A stretch of 64,000 nt of DNA. It comes from Streptomyces venezuelae (GTDB taxonomy: Bacteria > Actinomycetota > Actinomycetes > Streptomycetales > Streptomycetaceae). The position numbers and the translations under genes were made by a program. Position 1 is the first letter of the stretch, and the number at the start of each line of letters is the position of its first letter. The notes below the pieces were generated by a model. The model was given only the letters and a program-made list of their open reading frames with translations, had not been told where the DNA came from and made no database searches. The stretch lies in assembly GCF_008642355.1 (NCBI RefSeq), contig NZ_CP029193.1, positions 5,914,001 through 5,978,000 of the forward strand. The letters are read 5' to 3'. Below are positions 8,135-17,210 of the stretch, piece after piece.

Positions 8135-8152
8135 CTATCCAAGCATGGATAG
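8135..8152. promoter_or_regulatory. Probable MerR operator
   Basis: The palindrome CTATCCAAGCATGGATAG (7-4-7) lies between the MerR and DUF4188 genes, with a repeated half-site CTATCCA at 8158-8164. MerR proteins bind such dyads between the promoter elements of the gene they control. The assignment is by position and symmetry only. Confidence 0.65.
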
Positions 8153-8200
8153 CAGGACTATCCAATGTTCGGCCAGGGCTCCGTTCAAGGGGGAACCGTC

Positions 8201-8686
8201 ATGAGCAGCAAGCCGATCGAAGGGCGCATGACCGCCGAGGCGGGAGACGGCGTCGTCGTCTTCCACATCGGGATGCGCGTCAACGCCTTCCGCGCCGTCC
8301 GCAGCTGGTGGCCCGTCTTCACTGCGATGCCGCGCATGCTGAAGGAGCTGGCGCGGGACCCGGAGAGCGGAATGCTGGGATACCGGCTGCTGCTCGGCGG
8401 GCCCCGACTGATGTACGTCGTCCAGTACTGGGAGTCGCAGGAGAAACTCCTCGCGTACTCGACCGCTCCGGACAAGGAGCACCGGCCCGCGTGGGCGGCC
8501 TTCAACCGGCGCATCAGGGAAGGCCGGGGCAAGGTCGGCTTCTGGCACGAGACGTTCGTGGTGCCGGCCGGGGCCCATGAGCAGGTGTACGTGAACATGC
8601 CGCCGTTCGGCCTGGGGGCGGCCACCGGCGTGATCCCGGTCGGACGGCGCGGGGAACGGGCCGCCGAGCGGCTGACGGTGGCCTGA
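8201..8686 (+). CDS. DUF4188 family protein (monooxygenase-like)
   Basis: 161-residue protein with the DUF4188 signature regions [36 protein letters not shown] and [12 protein letters not shown]. The family has a ferredoxin-like alpha/beta-barrel fold related to small monooxygenases and stress-response dimeric barrels. No catalytic residue is firmly known. The ATG at 8201 is preceded by AAGGGGGA and fits better than the upstream in-frame start. It is divergent from the MerR regulator and shares the operator region, so it is probably the regulator's target. This pairing recurs in Streptomyces as I recall. Confidence 0.82.
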   Translation: MSSKPIEGRMTAEAGDGVVVFHIGMRVNAFRAVRSWWPVFTAMPRMLKELARDPESGMLGYRLLLGGPRLMYVVQYWESQEKLLAYSTAPDKEHRPAWAAFNRRIREGRGKVGFWHETFVVPAGAHEQVYVNMPPFGLGAATGVIPVGRRGERAAERLTVA

Positions 8687-8708
8687 CGCCACGGGCGGTC
8701 CACGAAAA

Positions 8709-8756
8709 AGCGCCGGAAGAGGCTGCCGCGGCGTTGAGGCGGCTTCTTCCGGCGCT
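8709..8756. terminator. Bidirectional terminator between DUF4188 and ndgR
   Basis: A 19-bp stem (AGCGCCGGAAGAGGCTGCC against GGCGGCTTCTTCCGGCGCT) with two mismatches or wobbles and a ten-base loop. It lies between two convergent genes, with A-rich bases at 8705-8709 giving a U-run on the minus strand. Confidence 0.8.
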
Positions 8757-8789
8757 GCGCGTGGGTCGGCGCTCCCGGCGCCGTGGGTG

Positions 8790-9509
8790 TCAGCCGCCGG
8801 AGCGGCGCAGGGCCTCCGAGAGGCGCCCGGCGGCGTCGATGACCGCCTGGGCGTGCATACGGCCCGGGTGGCGGGTCAGGCGCTCGATCGGTCCGGAGAC
8901 CGAGACGGCGGCGACCACACGGTTCGAGGGGCCCCGCACCGGCGCGGAGACGGACGCGACGCCCGGCTCGCGCTCGCCGATCGACTGGGCCCAGCCCCGG
9001 CGGCGTACACCCGAAAGGGCCGTGGCGGTGAAGCGGGCGCCCTGGAGGCCCCGGTGCAGCCGCTCCGGCTCCTCCCACGCCATCAGGATCTGGGCCGAGG
9101 AGCCCGCCTTCATCGTGAGCGTCGAGCCGACAGGGACGGTGTCCCTGAGGCCCGAGAGGCGCTCGGCCGCGGCCACGCAGATGCGCATGTCGCCCTGGCG
9201 GCGGTAGAGCTGAGCGCTCTCGCCCGTGACGTCGCGCAGGTGCGTCAGGACCGGGCCCGCCGTGGCGAGCAGACGGTCCTCGCCCGCCGCCGCCGCGAGC
9301 TCCGAGAGGCGCGGGCCGAGAATGAAACGGCCCTGCATGTCCCGAGCCACCATCCGGTGGTGTTCCAGTGCCACGGCCAGTCGGTGGGCCGTGGGTCGTG
9401 CGAGCCCGGTGGCCGCGACCAAGCCCGCGAGGGTGGCCGGACCGGACTCCAGAGCGCTCAAGACGAGGGCCGCCTTGTCGAGAACGCCGACGCCGCTAGA
9501 GTTGTCCAT
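8790..9509 (-). CDS. ndgR: IclR family regulator NdgR
   Basis: 239-residue regulator of amino-acid metabolism. The N-terminal winged helix-turn-helix includes [22 protein letters not shown]. The C-terminal IclR effector domain spans about residues 80-235. It is divergent from leuC, the arrangement of NdgR in Streptomyces and LtbR in Corynebacterium, which control leucine genes. The ATG at 9509 gives the usual length; the longer frame to 9620 would run through the leuC promoter. Known NdgR proteins bind the ndgR-leuC intergenic region and affect growth and antibiotic production. The effector is not evident from the sequence. Confidence 0.92.
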   Translation of the reverse strand: MDNSSGVGVLDKAALVLSALESGPATLAGLVAATGLARPTAHRLAVALEHHRMVARDMQGRFILGPRLSELAAAAGEDRLLATAGPVLTHLRDVTGESAQLYRRQGDMRICVAAAERLSGLRDTVPVGSTLTMKAGSSAQILMAWEEPERLHRGLQGARFTATALSGVRRRGWAQSIGEREPGVASVSAPVRGPSNRVVAAVSVSGPIERLTRHPGRMHAQAVIDAAGRLSEALRRSGG

Positions 9510-9534
9510 GCGTCGATACTCCCGTCTCACTCTG

Positions 9535-9549
9535 TGAAACGCAAGTTCA
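9535..9549. promoter_or_regulatory. Candidate NdgR operator
   Basis: TGAAACGCAAGTTCA is an imperfect dyad (TGAA...TTCA) in an A/T-richer pocket between ndgR and leuC. Position and symmetry suggest a regulator site. No footprint information was used. Confidence 0.4.
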
Positions 9550-9689
9550 ATTTTCTGCGAGACGCGCCACTCTGTACGAGCGATCCGCGGACCAACGGAT
9601 CGGCGGCCGACGCGCGGCACGAGGGGTACGTGCGTCGGCGAACGGATTCTCTAGTTGGGCCGGCGAAGCGGCCGGTCGGAGGGAAAGCG

Positions 9690-11117
9690 ATGGGTAGGAC
9701 ACTCGCGGAGAAGGTCTGGGACGACCATGTCGTCCGGCGCGCCGAGGGCGAGCCCGACCTCCTCTTCATCGATCTGCACCTGCTGCACGAGGTGACCAGC
9801 CCCCAGGCCTTCGACGGCCTCCGTCAGGCCGGCCGGCCGGTGCGGCGGCTCGACCTCACCATCGCGACCGAGGATCACAACACCCCGACCCTCGACATCG
9901 ACAAGCCGATCGCCGACCCGGTCTCGCGGGCGCAGCTGGAGACGCTGCGCAAGAACTGCGCCGAATTCGGTGTACGTCTGCACCCGCTGGGCGACGTCGA
10001 GCAGGGCGTCGTCCACGTGGTGGGACCGCAGCTGGGACTGACACAGCCCGGCACCACGGTGGTCTGCGGCGACTCGCACACCTCCACCCACGGCGCCTTC
10101 GGCGCGCTGGCGTTCGGCATCGGCACCTCCCAGGTAGAGCACGTCCTCGCCACCCAGACGCTGCCGATGGCCCGCCCCAAGACCATGGCCATCACCGTCG
10201 ACGGCGAACTGCCCGAGGACGTCACGGCCAAGGACCTGATCCTCGCCATCATCGCGAAGATCGGCACCGGCGGCGGCCAGGGCTACGTCCTGGAGTACCG
10301 CGGCAGCGCCATCGAGAAGCTCTCGATGGAGGCGCGCATGACCATCTGCAACATGTCCATCGAGGCGGGCGCCCGCGCCGGGATGATCGCCCCCGACCAG
10401 ACCACCTTCGACTACATCGAGGGCCGCGCCCATGCCCCGCGGGGCGAGGACTGGGACGCCGCCGTCGCGTACTGGAAGACCCTGAGGACCGACGACGACG
10501 CCGTCTTCGACGCCGAGGTCTACATCGACGCCGCGTCGCTGGCGCCGTTCGTCACCTGGGGCACCAACCCGGGCCAGGGGGCGCCGCTTTCGGCGAGCGT
10601 CCCCGACCCGGCTTCGTACGAAGACGCTTCGGAGCGCCACGCCGCCGAAAAGGCCCTGGAATACATGGGGTTGACCGCCGGGCAGCCGCTGCGCGACATC
10701 AAGGTCGACACCGTCTTCGTAGGTTCGTGCACCAATGGCCGCATCGAGGACCTGCGCGCGGCCGCCTCCATCGTCGAGGGCCGCAAAGTCGCCGACGGCG
10801 TACGGATGCTGGTCGTCCCCGGCTCGGTCCGGGTCGCCCTGCAGGCCGTGGAGGAGGGCCTGGACAAGGTCTTCACCGGTGCCGGCGCCGAATGGCGGCA
10901 CGCGGGCTGCTCGATGTGCCTGGGCATGAACCCCGACCAACTGGCTCCCGGCGAGCGCTCGGCGTCCACGTCGAACCGTAACTTCGAGGGCAGGCAGGGC
11001 AAGGGCGGGCGCACCCACCTGGTGTCCCCGCAGGTCGCCGCGGCCACCGCGGTCACCGGCCACCTCGCCTCGCCCGCCGACCTGTCCGACGCCCCCGTGA
11101 CCGCCGGAGTCCGATAA
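9690..11117 (+). CDS. leuC: 3-isopropylmalate dehydratase large subunit
   Basis: 475-residue [4Fe-4S] isomerase subunit that, with LeuD, converts 2-isopropylmalate to 3-isopropylmalate in leucine synthesis. Signatures are [27 protein letters not shown] and the cluster ligands in VGSCTNGR and [10 protein letters not shown]. The ATG at 9690 follows GGAGGGAAAGCG. The frame stays open far upstream because of high GC, but that extension would run through ndgR. leuD follows after two bases, so the two are translated as one unit. Control is probably by the divergent NdgR. Confidence 0.97.
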   Translation: MGRTLAEKVWDDHVVRRAEGEPDLLFIDLHLLHEVTSPQAFDGLRQAGRPVRRLDLTIATEDHNTPTLDIDKPIADPVSRAQLETLRKNCAEFGVRLHPLGDVEQGVVHVVGPQLGLTQPGTTVVCGDSHTSTHGAFGALAFGIGTSQVEHVLATQTLPMARPKTMAITVDGELPEDVTAKDLILAIIAKIGTGGGQGYVLEYRGSAIEKLSMEARMTICNMSIEAGARAGMIAPDQTTFDYIEGRAHAPRGEDWDAAVAYWKTLRTDDDAVFDAEVYIDAASLAPFVTWGTNPGQGAPLSASVPDPASYEDASERHAAEKALEYMGLTAGQPLRDIKVDTVFVGSCTNGRIEDLRAAASIVEGRKVADGVRMLVVPGSVRVALQAVEEGLDKVFTGAGAEWRHAGCSMCLGMNPDQLAPGERSASTSNRNFEGRQGKGGRTHLVSPQVAAATAVTGHLASPADLSDAPVTAGVR

Positions 11118-11119
11118 CC

Positions 11120-11713
11120 ATGGAAGCATTCACCAAGCACACGGGCCGGGCCGTCCCGCTGCGCCGCAGCAACGTGGACACCGACCAGATCATCCCCGCC
11201 CACTGGCTCAAGAAGGTCACCAGGGACGGCTTCGAGGACGGGCTCTTCGAGGCCTGGCGCAAGGACTCCGAGTTCGTCCTCAACCGGCCCGAGCGCCAGG
11301 GCTCCACGGTCCTGGTCGCCGGACCCGACTTCGGCACCGGGTCGTCGCGAGAGCACGCCGTGTGGGCGCTGCAGAACTTCGGTTTCAAGGCGGTCATCTC
11401 GTCCCGCTTCGCCGACATCTTCCGGGGCAACTCGCTGAAGAACGGCCTGCTCACCGTCGTGCTCGACCAGAAGGTCGTCGACGCGCTCTGGGAGCTGACG
11501 GAGCGGGACCCCCAGGCCGAGGTCACCGTCGACCTGGAGGACCGCCAGGTCCGCGCGGAGGGCATCACCGCCGACTTCGAGCTCGACGAGAACGCCCGCT
11601 GGCGTCTGCTGAACGGCCTGGACGACATCAGCATCACCCTGCAGAACGAGCCGGACATCGCCGCGTACGAGTCCGGGCGCCCCTCGTACAAGCCGCGGAC
11701 CGTGCAGGTCTGA
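11120..11713 (+). CDS. leuD: 3-isopropylmalate dehydratase small subunit
   Basis: 197 residues forming the swivel domain of isopropylmalate isomerase. Typical blocks are [16 protein letters not shown] near residue 16, [14 protein letters not shown] near 70, and [18 protein letters not shown]. Length is standard. It starts two bases after the leuC stop, and a very strong terminator follows, so leuCD form a compact two-gene operon. Confidence 0.97.
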   Translation: MEAFTKHTGRAVPLRRSNVDTDQIIPAHWLKKVTRDGFEDGLFEAWRKDSEFVLNRPERQGSTVLVAGPDFGTGSSREHAVWALQNFGFKAVISSRFADIFRGNSLKNGLLTVVLDQKVVDALWELTERDPQAEVTVDLEDRQVRAEGITADFELDENARWRLLNGLDDISITLQNEPDIAAYESGRPSYKPRTVQV

Positions 11714-11739
11714 CACCTCGCAACACTCCGCAACACCCC

Positions 11740-11775
11740 GACGTACCCCCAATCGTGAACGGTTGGGGGTACGTC
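11740..11775 (+). terminator. leuCD terminator
   Basis: GACGTACCCCCAA and TTGGGGGTACGTC form a perfect 13-bp stem with a ten-base loop, 27 bases after the leuD stop. Confidence 0.85.
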
Positions 11776-11960
11776 TGTATGCGGCGGTTCTGGGTACCGG
11801 CTGACCTGAACGGGTGGTCTCAACTCCCGTGCCCGCGAAGGAAGAAGAGGCTGGAAATCCCCTTGCACTCGGCGCGACGGGGTACCCTCAGGAAGGCGGC
11901 GGACGGCGGCAGTTACCCCCTGCGGAGGCGACAACTCGCCCCAGATGGCACAATCGGTGC

Positions 11961-12197
11961 ATGGGACGTGACAGCCAACTCGAGCTCTACGGGCTCGTCG
12001 CGGACCAACTGAAGGAAGCGCACTCGCGAGTGCGCGCACTGCAAGTCCCGGAGGGCGTACGGATGGCGCTGACCCGGAAGCTGCTGGTCATTACGGCCGC
12101 GGCCAAACACGATCTCGCCGATGCGGCAAGGCGTCTGGAGCGATTGATGGCGTCCCTCGACGAAGCAGACGAGGACCGATTCCCCCAAGACGGCTGA
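11961..12197 (+). CDS. Conserved hypothetical protein, helical, 78 aa
   Basis: Small soluble protein that I do not recognise by function. It is predicted almost wholly helical: an amphipathic region around DQLKEAHSRVRALQVPEG, then RMALTRKLLVITAAAKHDLADAARRLERL and an acidic C-terminus. There are no Cys residues and no membrane segment. ATG at 11961 is the best start because the upstream extension is Pro/Gly-rich shadow sequence. It lies between leuD and hupS, the same place as in other Streptomyces as I recall. A role near the nucleoid protein HupS would be only a guess. Confidence 0.75.
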   Translation: MGRDSQLELYGLVADQLKEAHSRVRALQVPEGVRMALTRKLLVITAAAKHDLADAARRLERLMASLDEADEDRFPQDG

Positions 12198-12358
12198 GCC
12201 GCAGCCTCAACGGGCCTTCGAGGAACTCCGAGATGGGCCACTTCGTTGCGGCACAAGGGTGATTAGCCCGTTTCGTGTTTGATTTGCGGTATATATCTGC
12301 CTAACGTGCGAAAAAGCCGGAGTATTTCGCTCCCGGCAATGTCTCCGAAGGGGAAGAC

Positions 12359-13060
12359 GTGAACAAGGCGCAGCTCGTAGAAGCGATTGCCGACAAGGTG
12401 GGCGGCCGCCAGCAGGCCGCCGACGCCGTCGACGCGGTCCTGGACGCCGTCGTCCGTGCCGTGGTCAGCGGGGACCGGGTTTCGGTCACCGGCTTCGGCT
12501 CGTTCGAGAAGGTCGACCGCCCGGCCCGTTACGCCCGCAACCCGCAGACGGGTGAGCGCGTGCGGGTCAAGAAGACCTCCGTTCCGCGCTTCCGTGCCGG
12601 ACAGGGCTTCAAGGACCTGGTGAGCGGCTCCAAGAAGCTCCCCAAGAACGACGTCGCGGTCAAGAAGGCGCCCAAGGGCAGCCTGTCGGGCGGCGCTTCG
12701 GCGACGGTCAAGAAGGCCGCGGCCAAGAAGGCCACCGCCAAGAAGGCCACCCCCACGAAGGCCACCGCCAAGAAGACCACGGCGAAGAAGACCACCGCCA
12801 AGAAGACCACGGCCACGGCGACGAAGGCGGCCGCGAAGAAGGCCACCGCCAAGAAGACCGCCACGAAGGCCACGGCCAAGAAGGCGACCCCGGCGGCGAA
12901 GAAGACCACCGCCACCGCCAAGAAGGCCACCCCGGCGGCGAAGAAGGCCACGGCCAAGAAGACCGCTCCGGCGAAGAAGGCCACCGCCAAGAAGGCGCCC
13001 GCCAAGAAGTCCACGGCGCGCAAGACGACCGCCAAGAAGACCACGGCCCGCAAGAAGTAA
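12359..13060 (+). CDS. hupS: HU-family nucleoid protein with lysine-rich tail (HupS)
   Basis: 233-residue DNA-binding protein of the two-domain HU type specific to actinobacteria. Residues 1-95 are HU (MNKAQLVEAIADKVGG, then VTGFGSFEKVDRPARYARNPQTG, the DNA-wrapping beta-arm). Residues 100-233 are a histone H1-like tail of repeated AKKATAKK and AKKTTAKK units, with almost no acidic residues. In Streptomyces, HupS is induced in sporulation and compacts spore nucleoids. The GTG start at 12359 follows AAGGGG. The repetitive tail is prone to length change between strains. A hairpin terminator follows. Confidence 0.95.
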   Translation: MNKAQLVEAIADKVGGRQQAADAVDAVLDAVVRAVVSGDRVSVTGFGSFEKVDRPARYARNPQTGERVRVKKTSVPRFRAGQGFKDLVSGSKKLPKNDVAVKKAPKGSLSGGASATVKKAAAKKATAKKATPTKATAKKTTAKKTTAKKTTATATKAAAKKATAKKTATKATAKKATPAAKKTTATAKKATPAAKKATAKKTAPAKKATAKKAPAKKSTARKTTAKKTTARKK

Positions 13061-13083
13061 GGGCACGAGGGCACTCACGCGCC

Positions 13084-13113
13084 GGGCCGGACTCCCACGG
13101 GGGAGCCCGGCCC
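13084..13113 (+). terminator. hupS terminator
   Basis: GGGCCGGACTCCC pairs with GGGAGCCCGGCCC (one mismatch) across ACGG, 24 bases after the hupS stop. Confidence 0.7.
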
Positions 13114-13130
13114 GCGTCGTGTTCAGGGCC

Positions 13131-13152
13131 TGTCGTCACCCCGGTGACGACA
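13131..13152. terminator. Second hairpin between hupS and the convergent gene
   Basis: TGTCGTCACC and GGTGACGACA are perfectly complementary, with a loop of only a few bases. It ends eight bases before the stop codon of the convergent 67-aa gene and probably terminates that transcript. Confidence 0.6.
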
Positions 13153-13159
13153 CGGGCTC

Positions 13160-13363
13160 TCAGAACGTCTGCAGGGTCACCAGGGTGATGCAGCGCGCCT
13201 CGCCCTCGCCGTCGACCTCGATGCGCACCCGCTGCCCCGGCCGCAGCAGCCGCAGCCCGCCCGCGTCGAAAGCGGGGGCCCCGAAGGGCACCGGAGTCCC
13301 GTCGTCGAGCAGCACACTGCCGCTGCGGGTCTCGGAGTCGTACGTGTACGCGGTCGCCTGCAT
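13160..13363 (-). CDS. Small cold-shock-like beta-barrel protein, 67 aa
   Basis: Begins MQATAYTYDSETRSGSVLLD and is built of alternating short strands and turns (GTPVPFGAPAF, LRLLRPGQRVRIEV), the pattern of an OB or cold-shock fold. The classical RNA-binding motifs RNP1 and RNP2 are not well preserved, so nucleic-acid binding is uncertain. ATG at 13363 is chosen because upstream sequence is the shadow of cofC. It lies 14 bases downstream of cofC on the same strand and is probably cotranscribed. Function is unknown. Confidence 0.7.
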   Translation of the reverse strand: MQATAYTYDSETRSGSVLLDDGTPVPFGAPAFDAGGLRLLRPGQRVRIEVDGEGEARCITLVTLQTF

Positions 13364-13377
13364 GGAAGGCAGCGTAC

Positions 13378-14013
13378 TCAGTCGGGGATGAGCAGGCCCG
13401 CCGCGGTGTCGGCCGTGCGGGGCCCCACACCCAGCAGAAGAGCGGCCCGCAGGTCCTCTCCGGTGTCCACGTCCCGGCGTACGGAATCGACCCCGTCGAG
13501 CGAGAGTTCCACGGCCCCCGACGCGGCGTGCCGGGCCCGGGACGCCATACCGAATGCGGGACGCAATTCCGAACCCGACCCCGCGCACAGCAACGTGGTG
13601 CCGATTCCTTCGGCATCAGGAAGGAATGCGCGGGGAAAAGGACCGGCACCTTCAAGGGCCCGCGCCAATTCCGCGGGGCGCAACGCCGGCAGATCGGCGT
13701 TGAGGGCCGCGACGGCCGCTTTCGGCCGCTCGGCGCGCACGGAGGCCGCTCCGTGCGTCAGAGCGGCGTTCAGGCCCTCTCCCGGCTGGTCCGGCACGAT
13801 CCGGGCGCCCAGCGCCGCGAGCTCACGACCCGCCAGGGCGTCGTCCGTGACGACCACCACATCCCTGACCGCCGGGCAGGCCACCGCCGCGGCCACGGTG
13901 TCCTGCGCGAACGCCAGGGCCAGACCGGGCCGCAGACCGTCCCCGGAGGCCGCGGCGAGCCTGCTCTTGGCGCGCGCGAGCGGCTTCAGGGGTATCACCA
14001 GGGTCCACTGCAC
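13378..14013 (-). CDS. cofC: 2-phospho-L-lactate/phosphoenolpyruvate guanylyltransferase CofC
   Basis: 211-residue nucleotidyltransferase that activates the 2-phospholactate or phosphoenolpyruvate side chain with GTP in coenzyme F420 synthesis. The N-terminus WTLVIPLKPLARAKSRLA is the nucleotide-binding loop of the MobA-like fold. LNADLPALRPAELARAL carries the metal-binding Asp. The start is GTG at 14013, preceded by AAAGGACGGAG; the longer upstream frame lacks support. In actinobacteria the product feeds F420-dependent reductases. It is unlinked to cofD or cofE in this window and divergent from the acyltransferase. Confidence 0.9.
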   Translation of the reverse strand: MQWTLVIPLKPLARAKSRLAAASGDGLRPGLALAFAQDTVAAAVACPAVRDVVVVTDDALAGRELAALGARIVPDQPGEGLNAALTHGAASVRAERPKAAVAALNADLPALRPAELARALEGAGPFPRAFLPDAEGIGTTLLCAGSGSELRPAFGMASRARHAASGAVELSLDGVDSVRRDVDTGEDLRAALLLGVGPRTADTAAGLLIPD

Positions 14014-14168
14014 GCGCGCTCCGTCCTTTGTCTCGCGCCCATTGTGACCTGCTGGAGGGCCGGTGCACGGGGTGGCCGGGAAGGGGTGGGCGTACGGTGT
14101 TCTCGACAGACAGGCAGCCTGGGGCGACACTTGTGCGGCCGACCAGGTTCATGGAGGAAGGTGTCCGA

Positions 14169-14948
14169 GTGTCCCGCCGCAGAATCGGCTTCTGGTACCG
14201 CCTGGCGGCCGTCATCGCTAAACCGCCGCTCGTGGTTCTGTTCAAGCGGGACTGGCGTGGAATGGAACACATTCCGGCCGACGGAGGATTCATCACGGCG
14301 GTGAATCACAACTCGCATATCGACCCGTTCTCCTACGCGCACTACCAGTACAACACCGGACGAGTGCCGCGGTTCCTGGCAAAGGACGGCCTTTTCAAGC
14401 GCGGCTTCGTCGCCAAGGTCATGAAGGGCACCGGTCAGATCCCGGTCTACCGCGAGACCACGAACGCCCTCGACGCCTTCCGTGCCGCAGTCGACGCCAT
14501 CGAGCGCGGCGAGTGCGTCGCCTTCTACCCCGAGGGCACCCTCACCAGGGACCCCGACATGTGGCCGATGACGGCCAAGTCCGGTGCCGCGCGGGTCGCC
14601 CTGAAGACCAAGTGCCCGGTGATTCCCGTCGCCCAGTGGGGTGCCAACCTCGCCCTGCCGCCGTACAGCAAGAAGCCCGCCTTCTTCCCGCGCAAGACCC
14701 TCCAGGTGAAGGCGGGGCCGCCGGTCGACCTGTCGCGCTTCCACGACAAGGAGCCGACGCCCGACGTGCTGCGCGAGGTGACCGAGACCATCATGGCCGC
14801 GATCACCGAACTCCTGGAGGAGGTCCGGGGCGAGAAGGCCCCCGATACGCCGTACGACCCGCGCAGGGCACGGCTGGAACAACGACGCAAGGCGGACCGC
14901 GGAACCACGCGTGGCTCCACGGAGAGCTCCTCGGAGGACAGCAAGTGA
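14169..14948 (+). CDS. 1-acyl-sn-glycerol-3-phosphate acyltransferase (PlsC family)
   Basis: 259-residue membrane-associated acyltransferase of phospholipid synthesis. The catalytic HX4D box is NHNSHIDPF near residue 44. The substrate-binding block is YPEGTLTRDPDMWP, and the later VIPVAQWG region is typical of the family. A hydrophobic N-terminal stretch (YRLAAVIAKPPLVVLF) anchors it. The GTG at 14169 has GGAGGAAGG upstream. Its stop overlaps the gpsA start by four bases (GTGA), coupling acyl transfer to supply of glycerol-3-phosphate. It could be PlsC or a related acyltransferase for another lipid. Confidence 0.88.
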   Translation: MSRRRIGFWYRLAAVIAKPPLVVLFKRDWRGMEHIPADGGFITAVNHNSHIDPFSYAHYQYNTGRVPRFLAKDGLFKRGFVAKVMKGTGQIPVYRETTNALDAFRAAVDAIERGECVAFYPEGTLTRDPDMWPMTAKSGAARVALKTKCPVIPVAQWGANLALPPYSKKPAFFPRKTLQVKAGPPVDLSRFHDKEPTPDVLREVTETIMAAITELLEEVRGEKAPDTPYDPRRARLEQRRKADRGTTRGSTESSSEDSK

Positions 14949-15973
14949 CGAACCCCCTGAACGCGGCGCGCCCCGCGAAGGCCGCCGTCTTCGGAACGGG
15001 CTCCTGGGGTACGGCCTTCGGCATGGTGCTCGCCGACGCGGGCTGCGACGTCACCCTGTGGGGCCGCCGAGCCGAACTCGCCGACGCCGTCAACTCCACG
15101 CGGACGAACCCGGACTACCTCCCCGGTGTGCGGCTCCCGGAGAACCTCCGGGCGACCTCCGACCCCGCGGAGGCCGCCGCCGACGCCGACTTCACCGTCC
15201 TCGCCGTGCCCTCGCAGACGCTGCGCGGCAACCTCGCCGAGTGGGCACCGCTGCTGGCCCCCGAGACCGTCCTCGTCTCCCTCATGAAGGGCGTCGAACT
15301 CGGCTCCGCCATGCGGATGAGCGAGGTGATCGAGGACGTCACGAAGGTCCCGTCGGACCGCGTCGCCGTCGTCACAGGACCCAACCTCGCCCGCGAGATC
15401 GCCGCACGGCAGCCCGCCGCCGCCGTGGTCGCCTGCCGGGACGAAGCCGTCGCCCAGCGCCTCCAGACGGCCTGCCACACGCCGTACTTCCGCCCGTACA
15501 CGAACACCGACGTCGTCGGCTGCGAACTCGGCGGCGCCGTGAAGAACGTCATCGGCCTCGCCGTGGGCATCGCCGACGGCATGGGCCTCGGGGACAACGC
15601 CAAGGGCTCGCTCATCACGCGCGGACTCGCCGAGACCACCCGCCTCGGCCTCGCCATGGGCGCCGACCCGCTGACGTTCTCCGGACTCGCCGGCCTGGGC
15701 GACCTGGTGGCCACCTGCTCCTCGCCGCTGTCGCGCAACCACACCTTCGGCACCAACCTCGGCAAGGGCATGACCCTGGAGGAGACCATCGCGGTCACCA
15801 AGCAGACCGCCGAGGGCGTCAAGTCCTGCGAGTCCGTGCTCGATCTGGCCCGCAGGCACGGAGTCGACATGCCGATCACGGAGACGGTCGTGGGCATCGT
15901 GCACGAGGGCACACCCCCGATGGTCGCCCTCAAGGACCTCATGTCGCGCAGCGCCAAGCCCGAGCGCCGCTGA
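14945..15973 (+). CDS. gpsA: Glycerol-3-phosphate dehydrogenase [NAD(P)+]
   Basis: 342-residue enzyme reducing dihydroxyacetone phosphate to sn-glycerol-3-phosphate for phospholipids. The Rossmann motif is VFGTGSWGTAFG near residue 15. The signature GCELGGAVKNVIGLAVGIADG holds the catalytic Lys, and GDLVATCSSPLSRN is the conserved C-terminal block. The GTG start overlaps the acyltransferase stop. Length is normal. ddlA follows after 45 bases, and the three genes probably form one envelope-related operon. Confidence 0.97.
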   Translation: MTNPLNAARPAKAAVFGTGSWGTAFGMVLADAGCDVTLWGRRAELADAVNSTRTNPDYLPGVRLPENLRATSDPAEAAADADFTVLAVPSQTLRGNLAEWAPLLAPETVLVSLMKGVELGSAMRMSEVIEDVTKVPSDRVAVVTGPNLAREIAARQPAAAVVACRDEAVAQRLQTACHTPYFRPYTNTDVVGCELGGAVKNVIGLAVGIADGMGLGDNAKGSLITRGLAETTRLGLAMGADPLTFSGLAGLGDLVATCSSPLSRNHTFGTNLGKGMTLEETIAVTKQTAEGVKSCESVLDLARRHGVDMPITETVVGIVHEGTPPMVALKDLMSRSAKPERR

Positions 15974-16018
15974 GGCACGACTGACTACTCCGGGACCAAC
16001 GGGTACTCTCAACGCGAT

Positions 16019-17176
16019 ATGAGCAGCGAGAACCTCCCCCAGAGCCCTGAGCAGCCGCCCCGCAAGCCGCGCGTGGCCGTCGTGTTCGGCGGCCGCAGCT
16101 CGGAGCACGGCATCTCCGTCGTCACGGCCGGTGCCGTGCTGCGCGCCATCGACCGCACCAAGTACGACGTCCTGCCGATCGGCATCACCACGGACGGCCG
16201 TTGGGCGCTCACCGCCGACGAGCCCGAGCGCATGGCCATCGCCGACCGCACGATGCCGAACGTCTCCGACCTCGCGGACTCCGTCGAGGGCGGCGTCGTG
16301 CTGCCCCTGGACCCCGGCAACCGCGAGGTCGTCTACAGCGAGCCCGGCTCCGTGCCCAAGGCGCTCGGCGAGGTCGACGTCGTCTTCCCGATGCTGCACG
16401 GTCCCTACGGAGAGGACGGCACCCTCCAGGGCCTGCTCGAACTCTCCGGAGTGCCCTACGTCGGCTCCGGGGTCCTCGCCTCGGCCGTCGGCCAGGACAA
16501 GGACTACATGAAGCGGGTGTTCTCCTCCTTCGGGCTGAACGTCGGCCCGTACCTGGTGATCCGCCCCCGCGAGTGGCGGCAGGACGAAGAGGGTGCCCGC
16601 CGGCGCATCGCGGACTTCGTGGGCGAACACGGCTGGCCGCTGTTCATCAAGCCCGCGCGCGCGGGCTCCTCCATCGGCATCACGAAGGTCGACTCCTTCG
16701 ACGGTCTCGACGAGGCCATCGCCGAGGCCCAGCACCATGACCCGAAGATCATCGTCGAGGCGCTGCTGCGCGGCCGTGAGATCGAGTGCGGCGTCCTGGA
16801 GTTCGACGACGGGCCGCGCGCGAGCGTCCCGGCCGAGATCCCGCCCGTGCAGGCGCACGACTACTACGACTTCGAGGCGAAGTACATCGACTCGGCGCCC
16901 GGGATCGTGCCCGCCCCGCTGACGCCCGAGGAGACCGCGGAGATCCAGCGGCTCGCCGTCGAGGCGTTCGAGGCGGCGTCCTGCGAGGGCCTGGTGCGCG
17001 CGGACTTCTTCCTCACCGAGGACGGCCGGTTCGTGATCAACGAGATCAACACGATGCCGGGCTTCACGCCCATCTCGATGTACCCGCAGATGTGGGAGAA
17101 GAGCGGCGTCAGCTACCCCGAGCTGGTGGACCGCCTCATCCAGGCGGCCCTGCACCGCTCCACGGGCCTGCGCTGA
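16019..17176 (+). CDS. ddlA: D-alanine--D-alanine ligase
   Basis: 385-residue ATP-grasp ligase joining two D-alanines for the peptidoglycan stem. VVFGGRSSEHGISVVTAG is the N-terminal signature. MLHGPYGEDGTLQGLLEL, KPARAGSSIGI and FVINEINTMPGFTPISMYP give the ATP- and metal-binding residues. A Tyr (EAKYIDS in the omega loop) is expected for a true D-Ala-D-Ala ligase; Phe there would suggest the D-Lac enzyme of glycopeptide producers. The visible DYYDFEAKYI supports D-Ala specificity. Standard length with an ATG start. Confidence 0.96.
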   Translation: MSSENLPQSPEQPPRKPRVAVVFGGRSSEHGISVVTAGAVLRAIDRTKYDVLPIGITTDGRWALTADEPERMAIADRTMPNVSDLADSVEGGVVLPLDPGNREVVYSEPGSVPKALGEVDVVFPMLHGPYGEDGTLQGLLELSGVPYVGSGVLASAVGQDKDYMKRVFSSFGLNVGPYLVIRPREWRQDEEGARRRIADFVGEHGWPLFIKPARAGSSIGITKVDSFDGLDEAIAEAQHHDPKIIVEALLRGREIECGVLEFDDGPRASVPAEIPPVQAHDYYDFEAKYIDSAPGIVPAPLTPEETAEIQRLAVEAFEAASCEGLVRADFFLTEDGRFVINEINTMPGFTPISMYPQMWEKSGVSYPELVDRLIQAALHRSTGLR

Positions 17177-17210
17177 CGCACGCCCGGTACGCCGCCCCCG
17201 TCAGGAGGAG

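Noticed and set aside
7329..8204. Frame running from the last tRNA into antisense MerR
   Set aside because: It starts inside a tRNA and is a shadow of the MerR gene.
8787..9689. Upstream extension of the leuC frame through antisense ndgR
   Set aside because: The extension has no family similarity and would cover the ndgR-leuC promoter; ATG 9690 has a ribosome site and gives the family length.
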